Positions 34,740 to 47,863 of a DNA stretch of 64,000 nt are shown here, piece after piece; position 1 is the stretch's first letter, and each line of letters opens with the position of its first letter. A model generated the notes under the pieces. That model saw only the letters and a list, made by a program, of their open reading frames with translations. It was not told the origin of the DNA and did not search any database. The position numbers and the translations under genes were made by a program. The DNA lies in contig NZ_BAGA01000065.1 of the NCBI RefSeq assembly GCF_000308595.1, forward strand, positions 1 to 64,000, written 5' to 3'. The stretch is from Nocardia higoensis NBRC 100133 (GTDB lineage Bacteria; Actinomycetota; Actinomycetes; Mycobacteriales; Mycobacteriaceae).

Positions 34740-36261
34740 GGCGGACCTCCCTCGGGATGATGACGGACGCGGGCCGCGCCGCACCGGTGATGCGGTCGGC
34801 CGCGAGCCGGCCGGAGATCAAGGCTGTCGGTACCCCGACGCCGGGGGTGGTGCCCGATCCGGCGAGCACGGCGTTGTCGACGAAGCGCGGGAAGTTGTTC
34901 GGCCGGAAGGGACCGGTCTGGGCCAGGTTGTGGGCATAGCTGAAGGGCGTGCCCGCCGTCATGTCCGCCTTCGCCCAGTCGGCCGGGGTGAGGGTCGCCA
35001 GGACGCGGGCCGAATCCGCCAGACCGGGCGCGACCCGTTCGGCGGCCAGGGCGAGCACCTCGCGCAGATAGCGGTCGCCGTCGGCGTGCCAGTCGAACGC
35101 GGGCGTCCCGCGGTGCGTTGTCAAGTTGGGCACGGGCGCGAGGACCGACAACAGATCCTGTCCGGGTGGGGCCAGCGACGGGTCGGTCGCGGTCGGCCGG
35201 GTGATCAGCAGCGACGGATCGCTCATCGTGCGGCCCTGGTCGATGAGTTCGGCGAATGTCTCCCGCCAGGCCGCGCCGAAGCTGATGGTGTGGTGACCGA
35301 CGTCCGATCCGGCCGGAGCGCCGACATGGATGATCGCGGCCGAGGGCGCCGCGCGCAACGGCACCGGCCGGCGGGGCACGCGGCCGAGCAGCCGGTGGGT
35401 GATGTGCGGTTCGGTGGTCAGGACGACGGCGTCGCAGGGGAGCCGTTCGCCGTCGGCGGTGCGCACGGCCGTGACGCGGGAACCGGAGCGCTCCAACTCG
35501 GTCACCGTGGCGTTGTAGCGCAACTCGACACCGGCGTCGGCCGCCGACGCGGCCAGCGCGTCCGGCAGCGCGCGCACGCCGCCCTTCGGGAAGTAGACGC
35601 CCGCGATGGTGTCCATGTAGGCGATCACGGCGTAGACGGCGAGGGCGCGCTGCGGCGCGACGCCCGCGTACAGCGATTGGAAGCTGAACACCCGGCGCAG
35701 CCGCTCGTCGTGCAGGCGGCGCGAGATCTGGGCGTCGACCGAGCGGAATCCGCCCAGCGCCGCCACCCGGGCCAGCGAGGGGGTGAGCACCGAGAGCGGG
35801 GAATCCATATTGGCCGCGATGAACCTGTCGTACTGCGCGCGGTAGAGCCGTCCGAGCCAATCGCGCAGGCGCAGGTAGCGTTCCGCCTCCGCGACGCCGG
35901 AGAACCGGCGCACCTCGTCGTACATCGCGTCGGCCTCACTGTGCACGGCCAGGCGTGACCCGTCGGCGAAACGAGCGTCGTAGGCCGGATGCAGCGGCAG
36001 CAGGTCGAGCCTGCTGTCGACGCTGTCGCCGACGGCCGCGAACGTCTCGTCGAGGATGTCGCGCATGGTCAGCACGGTCGGGCCGGTGTCGAGCCGGTAG
36101 CCGTCCACGTCGAGCCGGCCCGCTCGCCCCCCGGGATGCGCGTCGCGTTCCAGGACGACGACCTCCCTGCCGCGTCCGGCCAGGTGCAGCGCCGCCGCGA
36201 GCCCGGACAGGCCGGCCCCGACGACCACCACTCGATCTGTTCTGCCGCGCACTGTGTGCAT
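34726..36261 (-). CDS. crtI: Phytoene desaturase
   Basis: A 511-residue flavoprotein. Of two adjacent ATG codons (36264, 36261) the second has the better distance to AGGAGG. FAD motif: VVVVGAGLSGLAAALHLAGRGREVVVLERD near residue 10; other blocks are GGRAGRLDVDGYRLDTGPTV and the C-terminal AGSGTTPGVGVPTALISGRLAADRI. It introduces double bonds into phytoene to give lycopene-type pigments. crtI-crtB form an operon; lycopene cyclase and crtE are not in the window. Confidence 0.92.
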   Translation of the reverse strand: MHTVRGRTDRVVVVGAGLSGLAAALHLAGRGREVVVLERDAHPGGRAGRLDVDGYRLDTGPTVLTMRDILDETFAAVGDSVDSRLDLLPLHPAYDARFADGSRLAVHSEADAMYDEVRRFSGVAEAERYLRLRDWLGRLYRAQYDRFIAANMDSPLSVLTPSLARVAALGGFRSVDAQISRRLHDERLRRVFSFQSLYAGVAPQRALAVYAVIAYMDTIAGVYFPKGGVRALPDALAASAADAGVELRYNATVTELERSGSRVTAVRTADGERLPCDAVVLTTEPHITHRLLGRVPRRPVPLRAAPSAAIIHVGAPAGSDVGHHTISFGAAWRETFAELIDQGRTMSDPSLLITRPTATDPSLAPPGQDLLSVLAPVPNLTTHRGTPAFDWHADGDRYLREVLALAAERVAPGLADSARVLATLTPADWAKADMTAGTPFSYAHNLAQTGPFRPNNFPRFVDNAVLAGSGTTPGVGVPTALISGRLAADRITGAARPASVIIPREVRHDAA

Positions 36262-36304
36262 CATTTGCCTCCTGAGGAAGTGCTGTAGTGGCAGAGTACC
36301 GTAG

Positions 36305-36325
36305 AAACGATGCAAAAACGATGCA
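36305..36325. promoter_or_regulatory. 11-bp-spaced direct repeats upstream of crtI
   Basis: AAACGATGCA occurs twice (36305-36314 and 36316-36325), one helical turn apart, in the gap between divergent crtI and the penicillin-binding gene, next to TACGGT/TACTCT -10-like boxes for crtI. It may be an activator or repressor site for pigment genes. Confidence 0.4.
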
Positions 36326-36377
36326 TCAGCTGAAGATATCGGCTCGTGAGTCCGGTATTCCCGTTGTCACCGTCGAG

Positions 36378-36383
36378 TACCGT
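36378..36383 (+). promoter_or_regulatory. -10 box for leaderless penicillin-binding protein mRNA
   Basis: TACCGT ends 6 bases before the GTG at 36390, so transcription would begin at the start codon itself. No ribosome site precedes this GTG, in agreement. Confidence 0.45.
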
Positions 36384-36389
36384 CGGCGC

Positions 36390-38135
36390 GTGCGTACCAA
36401 CCGGAGCAAACTCGCCGTCCTGTTCGCCGCACCCGTGCTCGTCCTGGTCTCCTGTAGCTCGGGCCCGGATCAGCCGGAGACCGTCGCGGGCCGGTTCGCC
36501 GACGCGCTCGACAGCGGCGATGTGGCGGCGGTCGCCGCGCTCACCGACGATCCGGCGCGAGCGACGGCGACGTTGAACCAGCTCTACGACGGCCTGGGCA
36601 CCGACGTCCACTACGAGGTGCGCGGGGGCGAGGGCGACGGATTCACCCTCGCCGCCACCTGGAAGCTCGGCGCGGCCGGCGACGAATGGACCTACACCAC
36701 AACGGGCCTCACCACGGGCGGCGAGGACCCGGTGATCCGCTGGGACCCGGCGACGATCGCCCCCGGCCTGGACAAGGGCACGCTGGAATACGGTCTCACC
36801 AGGTCGGCGCCCGCCCGGGTGCTGGACGCGGCGGGCGGCGCGTTGATGACCGAGCAGATCGTCACGCTGGTGAACGTCTCCGCCGAGGCCGATACCGCCG
36901 CGGTGGCCGCGTTGCTGTCGCCGCTCGCCCCCGGCATCACCGCCGAGAGCCTGCGGGCCGAGTTGGCGCAGCAGGGCGCACCGGTCACCGCAGTCACGCT
37001 GCGCGCCGAGGACATCGCGCCTATCCAGGAGCGGCTGGCCGCGTTGCCCGGTGTCGCACTCGCACCGCAGACCCGGCTGCTGACCGTCGACAAGGCGCTG
37101 GCCTCGCCCGCTCTCGGTGGACTGGCCGAACTCTGGCAGAGCGAGGCCGACGATGCGGCCGGCTGGGCGGTGCGCGTGCGTACCCAGCAGGGCACCGAAC
37201 GCATCGCCGGCGAGGATCCCCGGCCGACCTCCGACATCGCCACCACCCTCGATCTCGGTCTGCAACGGGCGGCCGAAGCCGCGCTCACGCCGCTGACCGG
37301 GCCCGCGGCGATCGTGGCGATCCGGCCGTCCACCGGCGAGGTGCTGGCGATCGCGCAGAACTCCGCCGCGGACGCGCAGGGCCCGATCGCGTTGTCGGGG
37401 CTGTATCCGCCGGGGTCGACGTTCAAGACGGTGACCGTCTCGGCGGCATTGCAGGCGGGCGAAGCCACCCCCGACTCCGTGCTGCCCTGTCCGGGCGCTG
37501 CGACCATCGAAGGCCGCCGGATTCCCAACGACGACGATTTCGATCTCGGCGAGGTCCCCCTGCACACCGCCTTCGCGCGCTCCTGTAACACCACGATGGG
37601 CCTGCTCGGGGTGCGCCTGCCCGCCGACGGGCTGACCCGCGCCGCGGCGCAGCTCGGACTCGGCATCGACTATGTGACCCCGGGCCTGACCACCGTGACG
37701 GGCTCGGTGCCGCCCGCCGAGACGTCCGCCGCCCGGGTGGAGGCCGCCATCGGGCAGGGCGCGGTCACCGCCTCGCCGTTCGGGATGGCGCTGGTCGCGG
37801 CATCCATCGCGGACGGATCGCTGCCCGTTCCGGCGGTGGTCGCCGGACGTCCCGGCACCGCGGACCGGCAGCCGGAGCCGCTGCCCGCCACGGTGGCCGA
37901 ACAGCTGCGCACCATGATGCGCGAGACTGTGACCGGCGGCACTGCGACGGCGCTCGCCGACATCCCCGGCGTGCTGGGCAAGACCGGCACCGCGGAGTAC
38001 ATCGACGACACCCACGCGCACGGCTGGTTCGTCGGTATCGCCGATGATCTGGCGTTCGCGGTGTTCGCCGCGGACGCGGGCAGCTCGGCTCCCGCCGTGG
38101 CGGCGGCGGGCCGGATGCTGCGCGCGCCACGGTAG
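36390..38135 (+). CDS. Penicillin-binding lipoprotein (class B transpeptidase, Rv2864c-like)
   Basis: A 581-residue protein; GTG 36390 gives a lipoprotein signal MRTNRSKLAVLFAAPVLVLVSC with lipobox Cys22. Residues about 30-140 form an NTF2-like MecA_N domain, followed by a dimerisation region and the transpeptidase domain with Ser343-x-x-Lys346 (STFK), SCN 398-400 and KTG 531-533. It cross-links peptidoglycan outside the membrane and is a beta-lactam target. Layout and lipobox match the PBP-lipo class of mycobacteria. Divergent from the carotenoid operon. Confidence 0.9.
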   Translation: MRTNRSKLAVLFAAPVLVLVSCSSGPDQPETVAGRFADALDSGDVAAVAALTDDPARATATLNQLYDGLGTDVHYEVRGGEGDGFTLAATWKLGAAGDEWTYTTTGLTTGGEDPVIRWDPATIAPGLDKGTLEYGLTRSAPARVLDAAGGALMTEQIVTLVNVSAEADTAAVAALLSPLAPGITAESLRAELAQQGAPVTAVTLRAEDIAPIQERLAALPGVALAPQTRLLTVDKALASPALGGLAELWQSEADDAAGWAVRVRTQQGTERIAGEDPRPTSDIATTLDLGLQRAAEAALTPLTGPAAIVAIRPSTGEVLAIAQNSAADAQGPIALSGLYPPGSTFKTVTVSAALQAGEATPDSVLPCPGAATIEGRRIPNDDDFDLGEVPLHTAFARSCNTTMGLLGVRLPADGLTRAAAQLGLGIDYVTPGLTTVTGSVPPAETSAARVEAAIGQGAVTASPFGMALVAASIADGSLPVPAVVAGRPGTADRQPEPLPATVAEQLRTMMRETVTGGTATALADIPGVLGKTGTAEYIDDTHAHGWFVGIADDLAFAVFAADAGSSAPAVAAAGRMLRAPR

Positions 38136-38259
38136 CCGTCGGCTATCCTTCGACGTCGCCGGAGCCGGGCCCATTTTCGCGGTCGCGCAGACCCCGGCTG
38201 ACGCGTGCCGAAGTCCCACGGCCCGCTACACTCGTCGGCGGGCCGCACCTGCGGTCAAC

Positions 38260-39846
38260 ATGTGGGATGTCACGATTTCGAGAAGGTTCGGAGTAGGCGC
38301 CATCGATACCGGTCAGTTGATCGCGGAGCATTACCGCCTGGTCGAGCGGATTGGTAGCGGCGGCACAGGCGTGGTCTGGCGTGCCACGGACGAGCGCCTG
38401 CGACGTTCCGTGGCGATCAAGCAGATACAGATCAAGCCCAGCCTGCCCGAGGCCGAGCGCGACATCATGCGTCAGCGGGCGATCCGCGAGGCGCGCAACG
38501 CCGCCCGGTTCCAGCATCCCAACGCCATCGTGGTCTTCGACATCACCGAGCACGACGGCGATCCCTGCCTGGTGATGGAATACCTGCAGTCGCGCAGCCT
38601 GGCCGCGGTGCTGGCCGCCCAGGGCACCCTGCCGCTGACGCAGGTGGCCCGGATCGGCGAGCAGGTCGCCTCGGCGCTGATCGCCGCGCACAACGCGGGC
38701 ATCGTGCACCGCGACGTGAAACCGGGCAATGTGCTGCTCGACGATCACGGCACGGTCAAGATCACCGACTTCGGCATCTCGCGCGCCGCGGGCGATGCCA
38801 CCCTCACCGAAACCGGCCTCATCTGCGGCACCGCCGCCTACCTCGCGCCCGAGGTGGCCCGCGGGTCGGATCCGACTCCGGCCGCCGATGTTTTCTCCCT
38901 CGGCGCGACGCTGTTCCACGCGCTCGAGGGCGAGCCGCCCTACGGCGCCAGCGCCAACCCCCTCGCGGTGCTCTACGCCGCGGCCAACGGGCAGGTCAGC
39001 CAGCCACGCAATGCGGGGCCCGCGACCGAGTTCCTGCTCGCGCTGCTCGATCCCGATCCCGACGTGCGGCCCAGCATGCGGGTCGCGCGCGACACACTAA
39101 CGGCCTTCGCCGACGCAGGCTCGGCCGCGCCGGTCGGGTTCGTCCCGGCCAGCGAGGCCTACGCCCGCAGGCAGGGCGGCGAACCCGACGCGGCCACCAG
39201 GGCGCTTCGTTCGCCCGCCCCCGTGCACCAGCCCACCCGGCAGGAGCGCCCGCTGCCGCCCCCGCAGCGCGGCGTGGCCCATCCGGAGACGGCCGCCCAT
39301 CCCACCACCGCGCCCGCGCGTTCGGGTTCGGGTTCGGCCAGTGGTGGCAAGCGTCGCGCGGTGCTGATCGGCGGGCTGGCGGGCGGGCTGGTCGCGGTCT
39401 CGGCGCTGCTGATCGGAACGATGAACGACTCGGAGTCCAACGGCTCGGTGGCGCAAGCGAATACACCCGTCTCCTCGACGACCAAGCCCGGTGCGACCAC
39501 CACCACGGCAGCGGCGCTCGGCGCGACGCCGAGCAGCGGCACCGTCGACTGGGGTTCGGCCGGTCAGCTGATCGTCGACTTCTACAACAGCCCGAGCAGC
39601 TCCTGGTCGTTGCTGACCCCGGCCGCGCAGGCCGCCTACGGCAGCCAGCAGGACTTCCAGGACTACTGGAATTCGCGCATTATCGAGAGCTTCGCCAATA
39701 TCAACGCCGCCACCGGCGCCAACAACAGCGACGGCTCGGTCGACATGCGCCTGGGCAATATCACCGTCGGCGGCACCTCCAAGCCGATGGTCCTGCGGGT
39801 TGTCGCGCACAACGGCAGGTTGCTCATCGACAGCGACACCCGCTAG
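38260..39846 (+). CDS. Membrane Ser/Thr protein kinase (PknB family)
   Basis: A 528-residue kinase from ATG 38260; an ATC at 38302 with GGAG 8 bases upstream is a possible non-standard start directly before IDTGQLIAEHYRL. Kinase motifs: GSGGTG (32-37), Lys54, HRDVKPGN (Asp152), DFG (Asp170), APE. A Pro-rich linker follows, then one membrane helix (about 367-388, VLIGGLAGGLVAVSALLIGTM) and an extracellular Thr/Ser-rich linker plus a ~100-residue NTF2-like domain (YNSPSSSWSLLTPAAQAAYG). It probably senses an envelope signal; being next to a penicillin-binding protein fits cell-wall control. Confidence 0.87.
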   Translation: MWDVTISRRFGVGAIDTGQLIAEHYRLVERIGSGGTGVVWRATDERLRRSVAIKQIQIKPSLPEAERDIMRQRAIREARNAARFQHPNAIVVFDITEHDGDPCLVMEYLQSRSLAAVLAAQGTLPLTQVARIGEQVASALIAAHNAGIVHRDVKPGNVLLDDHGTVKITDFGISRAAGDATLTETGLICGTAAYLAPEVARGSDPTPAADVFSLGATLFHALEGEPPYGASANPLAVLYAAANGQVSQPRNAGPATEFLLALLDPDPDVRPSMRVARDTLTAFADAGSAAPVGFVPASEAYARRQGGEPDAATRALRSPAPVHQPTRQERPLPPPQRGVAHPETAAHPTTAPARSGSGSASGGKRRAVLIGGLAGGLVAVSALLIGTMNDSESNGSVAQANTPVSSTTKPGATTTTAAALGATPSSGTVDWGSAGQLIVDFYNSPSSSWSLLTPAAQAAYGSQQDFQDYWNSRIIESFANINAATGANNSDGSVDMRLGNITVGGTSKPMVLRVVAHNGRLLIDSDTR

Positions 39847-39911
39847 TCGTTCCCCGCCTCGACCCGGGGACCGGGGACGGAGGGTGACGTTCCGCACCGA
39901 CGGCCGACCAT

Positions 39912-39917
39912 TAGGCT
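39912..39917 (+). promoter_or_regulatory. hisD -10 box
   Basis: TAGGCT is a plausible -10 element, placing the transcript start near 39924, about 50 bases before hisD. Confidence 0.4.
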
Positions 39918-39921
39918 GGTA

Positions 39922-43139
<3,218 letters not shown>

Positions 43140-43143
<4 letters not shown>

Positions 43144-43775
43144 CAACGAAATCCGTCGCCCTGCTGGACTACGGCTCCGGCAACCTGCACTCGGCCGAGC
43201 GGGCCCTGGTGCGGGCGGGCGCGCAGGTCGAGGTGACCGCCGACCCGCAGGTCGCCCTGGCCGCCGACGGTCTGGTGGTGCCCGGCGTCGGCGCGTTCGC
43301 CGCCTGCATGGACGGGCTGCTCGCGGTGCGCGGGGAGAAGATCATCGGCCAGCGCCTGGCCGGCGGACGCCCGGTGCTCGGCATCTGCGTCGGCATGCAG
43401 ATCCTGTTCGAGCGCGGCGTCGAGTTCGGCGTCCAGACCGACGGCTGCGCCGAATGGCCCGGCGTGGTGGAACGCCTCGACGCGCCCGTGCTGCCGCACA
43501 TGGGCTGGAACACCGTCGACGCGCCCGAGGACAGCGTGCTGTTCGCGGGCCTGGACGCCGACACCCGCTTCTACTTCGTGCACTCCTACGCCGCACAGAA
43601 GTGGGAGCTGCCGCCGAACGACCACATCGCCGCCCCGAAGCTCACCTGGGCCGAGCACGGTACCCGGTTCCTGGCCGCCGTCGAGAACGGCCCGCTCTCG
43701 GCCACCCAGTTCCACCCGGAGAAATCCGGCGACGCGGGAGCACAACTGCTGCGCAACTGGGTGGGCGCGCTGTAG
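43140..43775 (+). CDS. hisH: Imidazole glycerol phosphate synthase, glutamine amidotransferase subunit
   Basis: A 211-residue class I amidotransferase; GTG overlaps the hisB stop (GTGA). Nucleophile region [13 protein letters not shown] with the active Cys, and the C-terminal [10 protein letters not shown] with catalytic His/Glu. It supplies ammonia to HisF, encoded three genes downstream. Confidence 0.96.
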
Positions 43776-43813
43776 ATCGGGCGCCATGCCCGGCCCGGGC
43801 ACAGACCACGGCC

Positions 43814-43833
43814 GGGCAGCTACTAAGCTGCCC
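43814..43833 (+). promoter_or_regulatory. Perfect 20-bp palindrome just before priA
   Basis: Arms GGGCAGCT and AGCTGCCC with a four-base ACTA loop end 3 bases before the GTG of priA. It could end hisH transcripts, block ribosome entry, or be an operator; no ribosome site separates it from the start codon. Confidence 0.55.
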
Positions 43834-43836
43834 AAA

Positions 43837-44568
43837 GTGAGTCTTGTGCTGCTTCCCGCCGTCGATGTCGCCAATGGAGAGGCCGTGCGCCTCGTTCAGG
43901 GGGAGGCCGGTAGCGAAACCAGCTACGGCTCGCCGCGCGAGGCGGCGCTGGCGTGGCAGGAGGCCGGCGCCGAATGGGTGCACCTGGTCGATCTGGACGC
44001 GGCGTTCGGCCGCGGGTCCAATCGTGAACTGCTCGCCCAGGTCGTCGGCGAGCTCGATGTGAAAGTCGAACTGTCCGGCGGTATCCGCGACGACGCCTCG
44101 CTCGAGGCCGCGCTGGCCACCGGCTGCGCCCGGGTGAACCTCGGCACCGCCGCCCTCGAGGACCCGCAGTGGTGTTCGGCGGCCATCGCCAAGCACGGCG
44201 AGCGCATCGCCGTCGGCCTGGACGTGCGCATCATCGACGGCGACTACCGGCTGCGCGGGCGCGGCTGGGTCAGTGACGGCGGCGACCTGTGGGAGGTGCT
44301 CGAGCGCCTGGAGGGCGACGGCTGCTCGCGCTACGTGGTCACCGATGTCACCAAGGACGGCACCCTGACCGGACCGAATCTGGACCTGCTGCGCGAGGTC
44401 TGCGCGGCCACCGACGCGCCGGTGATCGCCTCGGGCGGCGTGTCCACCATCGACGACCTGGTCGCGATCGCGGGCCTGGTGCCCGACGGGGTGGAGGGCT
44501 CGATCGTCGGCAAGGCGCTGTACGCGGGCCGGTTCACCCTGCCCGAAGCCCTGGCCGCGGTGCGCTGA
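43837..44568 (+). CDS. priA: Bifunctional HisA/TrpF isomerase PriA
   Basis: A 243-residue (beta-alpha)8 barrel starting at GTG ([25 protein letters not shown]). Catalytic and phosphate-binding blocks: [59 protein letters not shown]. In this group of actinobacteria PriA performs both the ProFAR isomerase step of histidine synthesis and the PRA isomerase step of tryptophan synthesis. No trpF accompanies the trp genes at 47864-53355, which fits. Confidence 0.93.
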   Translation: MSLVLLPAVDVANGEAVRLVQGEAGSETSYGSPREAALAWQEAGAEWVHLVDLDAAFGRGSNRELLAQVVGELDVKVELSGGIRDDASLEAALATGCARVNLGTAALEDPQWCSAAIAKHGERIAVGLDVRIIDGDYRLRGRGWVSDGGDLWEVLERLEGDGCSRYVVTDVTKDGTLTGPNLDLLREVCAATDAPVIASGGVSTIDDLVAIAGLVPDGVEGSIVGKALYAGRFTLPEALAAVR

Positions 44569-44577
44569 CCCGAGACG

Positions 44578-45423
44578 ATGGCTGCCGACCCGAACGCCGA
44601 CCTACCCGATCTGCCCGGCCTGCTCGACATCGCGAGTGACATCCTCGACGGCGCGGCCGAGCGCTTCGTCCACGGCATCGGCGCGCCGAGCGCGGTCGCC
44701 AAAGGCAGCAACGACTTCGCCACCGAATTCGACCTCGAACTGGAACGCACGGTGTCCGCGGCCCTGCGCGAGCGCACCGGAATCGCCGTGCACGGTGAGG
44801 AATTCGGCGGCCCGCAGCTCACTTCGGGAACGGCGTGGGTGCTCGACCCGATCGACGGCACCTTCAACTACTCCTCCGGGCATCCGCTCTCGGCCATCCT
44901 GCTGGCTCTCGTCCACGACGGTGAGCCGGTGGTCGGGCTGACCTGGCTGCCGTTGATGGGCAGGCGCTACGCCGCCGTGCAGGGCGGACCGCTGCTGATC
45001 GACGGCGATCCGATGCCGCCGCTGCCGACCGGCAAACTGGCCGAATCCATGATCGGTTTCGGCACGTTCAATCTGGACTCGAACGGCCGCATCCCTGGCC
45101 GCTTCCGGTTCGACCTGCTCGGCTCCCTGAGCACCTTGTCCTCCCGGGTGCGCATGCACGGCTCGACCGGTATCGATCTGGCCTTCACCGCCTCCGGCGT
45201 GCTCGGCGGCGCCATCGTGTTCGGCCACCATCCGTGGGACAACGCGGCCGGAGTCGCCCTGGTGCGGGCGGCGGGCGGCGTGGTCACCGATCTGGCGGGA
45301 CAGCCGTGGACGATCACCTCGGGCTCGGTGCTGGCCGCCGCGCCCGGGGTGCACGCCGAACTGCTGGAGATGATCTGCGCGGTCGCCGAACCTGCGGCCG
45401 CCGAGGAAGGAATCGAGCGATGA
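44578..45423 (+). CDS. Inositol-monophosphatase-family phosphatase (ImpA/HisN-like)
   Basis: A 281-residue metal-dependent phosphatase. Family motifs: [22 protein letters not shown] and [18 protein letters not shown]. In M. tuberculosis the gene at this place is impA; related proteins (HisN) serve as histidinol-phosphate phosphatase in corynebacteria. Position inside the his operon, together with a monofunctional HisB, makes the HisN role attractive, but sequence alone does not decide between inositol phosphate and histidinol phosphate. Confidence 0.85.
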   Translation: MAADPNADLPDLPGLLDIASDILDGAAERFVHGIGAPSAVAKGSNDFATEFDLELERTVSAALRERTGIAVHGEEFGGPQLTSGTAWVLDPIDGTFNYSSGHPLSAILLALVHDGEPVVGLTWLPLMGRRYAAVQGGPLLIDGDPMPPLPTGKLAESMIGFGTFNLDSNGRIPGRFRFDLLGSLSTLSSRVRMHGSTGIDLAFTASGVLGGAIVFGHHPWDNAAGVALVRAAGGVVTDLAGQPWTITSGSVLAAAPGVHAELLEMICAVAEPAAAEEGIER

Positions 45424-46193
45424 CACTGGCGGTACGCGTGATCCCGTGCCTGGACGTGGACGCGGGCCGGGTGGTCAAGGGCGTCAACTTCCAGAACCTG
45501 CGCGACGCGGGCGACCCGGTCGAACTGGCCGCGAGCTACGACGCCCAGGGCGCCGACGAGCTGACCTTCCTCGATGTCACCGCCTCCACCGGCGATCGCG
45601 GCACCATGATCGACGTGGTCACCCGCACCGCCGAGCAGATCTTCATCCCGCTCACCGTCGGCGGCGGCGTGCGCACCGTCGAGGACGTGGACCGGCTGCT
45701 GCGCGCGGGCGCGGACAAGGTGTCGGTGAACACCGCCGCCATCGCCCGGCCCGAGGTGCTGCGCGAGATGTCGGAGCGGTTCGGCTCGCAGTGCATCGTG
45801 CTCTCGGTGGACGCGCGGACGGTGCCCGAGGGCGAGCCGCCGACCCCGTCGGGCTGGGAGGTCACGACACACGGCGGCAAGCGCGGTACCGGCATCGACG
45901 CCGTCGAGTGGGCCGAGCGGGGCGCCGAACTCGGCGTCGGCGAGATCCTGCTCAACTCGATGGATGCCGACGGCACCAAGGCCGGTTTCGACCTGGCGAT
46001 GATCCGCGCGGTGCGGGCCGCGGTGTCCATTCCGGTGATCGCCAGCGGCGGCGCGGGAGCGGTGGAGCATTTCGCCCCCGCCGTCCGGGCCGGCGCCGAC
46101 GCGGTGCTGGCGGCCAGCGTGTTCCACTTCGGTGACCTCACCATCGGTCAGGTCAAGGACTCGTTGCGCGCTGCCGACCTGGTGGTGCGCTGA
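45420..46193 (+). CDS. hisF: Imidazole glycerol phosphate synthase, cyclase subunit
   Basis: A 257-residue barrel with ATGA overlap to the previous gene. Motifs: [21 protein letters not shown] with catalytic Asp, [40 protein letters not shown] with the second catalytic Asp, and [13 protein letters not shown]. Works with HisH. Confidence 0.96.
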   Translation: MTLAVRVIPCLDVDAGRVVKGVNFQNLRDAGDPVELAASYDAQGADELTFLDVTASTGDRGTMIDVVTRTAEQIFIPLTVGGGVRTVEDVDRLLRAGADKVSVNTAAIARPEVLREMSERFGSQCIVLSVDARTVPEGEPPTPSGWEVTTHGGKRGTGIDAVEWAERGAELGVGEILLNSMDADGTKAGFDLAMIRAVRAAVSIPVIASGGAGAVEHFAPAVRAGADAVLAASVFHFGDLTIGQVKDSLRAADLVVR

Positions 46194-46237
46194 ACCCCGT
46201 CGCCGCGGCGCCCGGCGCCGGAGGATATAACGGAACC

Positions 46238-46585
46238 ATGACTCTGGACCCCGCTATCGCAGCCCGGCTCAAGCGCAACGAGGCCGGGCTGGTCGCCGCC
46301 GTCGCACAGGAACGCGCGACCGGCGATGTGCTGATGATGGCGTGGATGGACGACGAGGCGCTGGCCCGCACACTCGAAACCCGCCGCGCGACTTACTATT
46401 CGCGTTCGCGGCAGCAGTACTGGGTCAAGGGCGAGACGTCCGGGCACACCCAGTACGTGCACGAAGTGCGGCTGGATTGCGACGGTGACACCATCCTGCT
46501 CGTGGTCGATCAGGAAGGCGCCGCCTGTCACACCGGCTCGCACACCTGCTTCGATACCGACGTGCTGCTCGGCGCGCCCGCCTAG
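46238..46585 (+). CDS. hisI: Phosphoribosyl-AMP cyclohydrolase
   Basis: A 115-residue monofunctional HisI. Blocks: [72 protein letters not shown], the last carrying the zinc Cys residues. HisE and HisG are not in the window. Confidence 0.95.
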   Translation: MTLDPAIAARLKRNEAGLVAAVAQERATGDVLMMAWMDDEALARTLETRRATYYSRSRQQYWVKGETSGHTQYVHEVRLDCDGDTILLVVDQEGAACHTGSHTCFDTDVLLGAPA

Positions 46586-46587
46586 GT

Positions 46588-46616
46588 CCGGCGCTGCCGT
46601 CGGCGCGCGGCGCCGG
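46588..46616. terminator. Weak terminator hairpin between hisI and marR
   Basis: CCGGCGC and GCGCCGG arms with a 15-base loop lie just after hisI, in the gap to the convergent MarR-like gene. Confidence 0.3.
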
Positions 46617-46632
46617 GCGGATGCCGCGCGGA

Positions 46633-47124
46633 TCAGATGCGGAAGAACTGCTCGGAATCCTCTTTGGCGCGCCCGAGTTCGGCATCGAGCTGCCTGCGCA
46701 CCGTCACGGCGATATCGGCCAGTGCGGTCTTCTGCTCGTCGTCGAGGCCGCGGAAGACCAGTTGGCTCACCGTGGCGATGTAGCCGGGGGTGGCCCCGAC
46801 GGTGGTCAGATATCCCTCGTCGGTGAGTACGGCTTGGACGCCGCGCTTGCCCTCGGTCACCGACCGCTTCGCCAGGCCGAGCCGTTCGAGCTTGGACACG
46901 ACATGAGACAGGCGTGACAACGAGGAGTTCACCTTGTGCGCGAGTTCGCTCATCTGCAAGCGGTGCCCCGGCTCGTGCGACAACACGGTCATCACCACGA
47001 ACTCGAAATGCGTGATGCCCGAATCCCGCTGCAACTTGGTGTCCAGTGTGCTCGGGAGCCGGTTCAGGAGGGCGACTATGGCGTTCCACGCCTTCTGTTC
47101 GACCGGCTCCAGCCACTGCGCCAT
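46633..47124 (-). CDS. MarR-family transcriptional regulator
   Basis: A 163-residue regulator. The winged helix-turn-helix is FEFVVMTVLSHEPGHRLQMSELAHKVNSSLSRLSHVVSKLERLGLAKRSV (about 40-90), followed by the basic wing TEGKRGVQAVLTDEGYL. N- and C-terminal helices would form the dimer. Target genes are not evident; the only flanking gene on the same strand upstream is the peroxiredoxin gene, 191 bases away. Confidence 0.87.
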   Translation of the reverse strand: MAQWLEPVEQKAWNAIVALLNRLPSTLDTKLQRDSGITHFEFVVMTVLSHEPGHRLQMSELAHKVNSSLSRLSHVVSKLERLGLAKRSVTEGKRGVQAVLTDEGYLTTVGATPGYIATVSQLVFRGLDDEQKTALADIAVTVRRQLDAELGRAKEDSEQFFRI

Positions 47125-47315
47125 CTGCGCCCCCTTCCGAAATCAGGCGGCGTTGGAAGGAGACCGCCACCACTGACTCCGAGTTTGCCACGGCTTCGCT
47201 CGCTAGTCATAGCGCAGGCGGGAGCGGTGAAATCATTCACATCCGGATCATTTCCAGCCGGTAGCGACATCGGGTGCCGTATGCCCGTCCGTCCGGCCGG
47301 CAGCCTGGCGCGGGG

Positions 47316-47777
47316 CTACTTCGCGCGCTTGCGCAGGAACGTCAGTGCGTCGTCGGCGTGGACGTTCGCCCGTAGTTCACCGGTGATCACAGTGAGCACC
47401 GTGCGATCGGTGTCGATGACGAAGGTGTGCCGCTTGACCGGAGCGATCTTGCCCAGCAGACCGCGCTTGACCCCGAACTGCGCGGCCACCGTCCCGTCGG
47501 CGTCCGACAGCAGCGGATAGTCCAGACGCTGAGAATCGGCGAACCCCGCCTGGGTGCCGACCGCGTCGGTGCTGATCCCCGCACAGGAGACGCCCAGCGC
47601 GGCGAACTCGGCACTCAGGTCGCGGAAGTGGCAGGCCTCGGCGGTACACACCGGAGTGTTGGCGGCGGGGTAGAAGAACAGCACCAGGGGGCCCGCGGCG
47701 AGCAACTCGTCGAGGGAGCGCGCCGTCCCGGTTTGATCGGGAAGTGTGAAATGTGGGGCCTGAGCACCTTTCTGCAT
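47316..47777 (-). CDS. bcp: Thiol peroxidase, Bcp/PrxQ-type peroxiredoxin
   Basis: A 153-residue peroxiredoxin from ATG 47777; the longer frame upstream is non-coding. Active site [24 protein letters not shown], with peroxidatic Cys in PVC and resolving Cys five residues later. It reduces peroxides with thioredoxin. Divergent from trpE with an 86-base gap; same location as bcpB in M. tuberculosis. Confidence 0.92.
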   Translation of the reverse strand: MQKGAQAPHFTLPDQTGTARSLDELLAAGPLVLFFYPAANTPVCTAEACHFRDLSAEFAALGVSCAGISTDAVGTQAGFADSQRLDYPLLSDADGTVAAQFGVKRGLLGKIAPVKRHTFVIDTDRTVLTVITGELRANVHADDALTFLRKRAK

Positions 47778-47863
47778 TCCTGGACAGTACCGGCAGGCGG
47801 CCGATCTCGGGCCTGGGAAGTCCCGCCGCGCTCGCCGTGGACGCGGCCTGGGATGATGGGCCC

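Noticed and set aside
36261..38219. A 652-codon minus-strand frame over the penicillin-binding gene
   Set aside because: The plus strand carries STFK, SCN and KTG motifs plus a lipobox; the minus frame has none.
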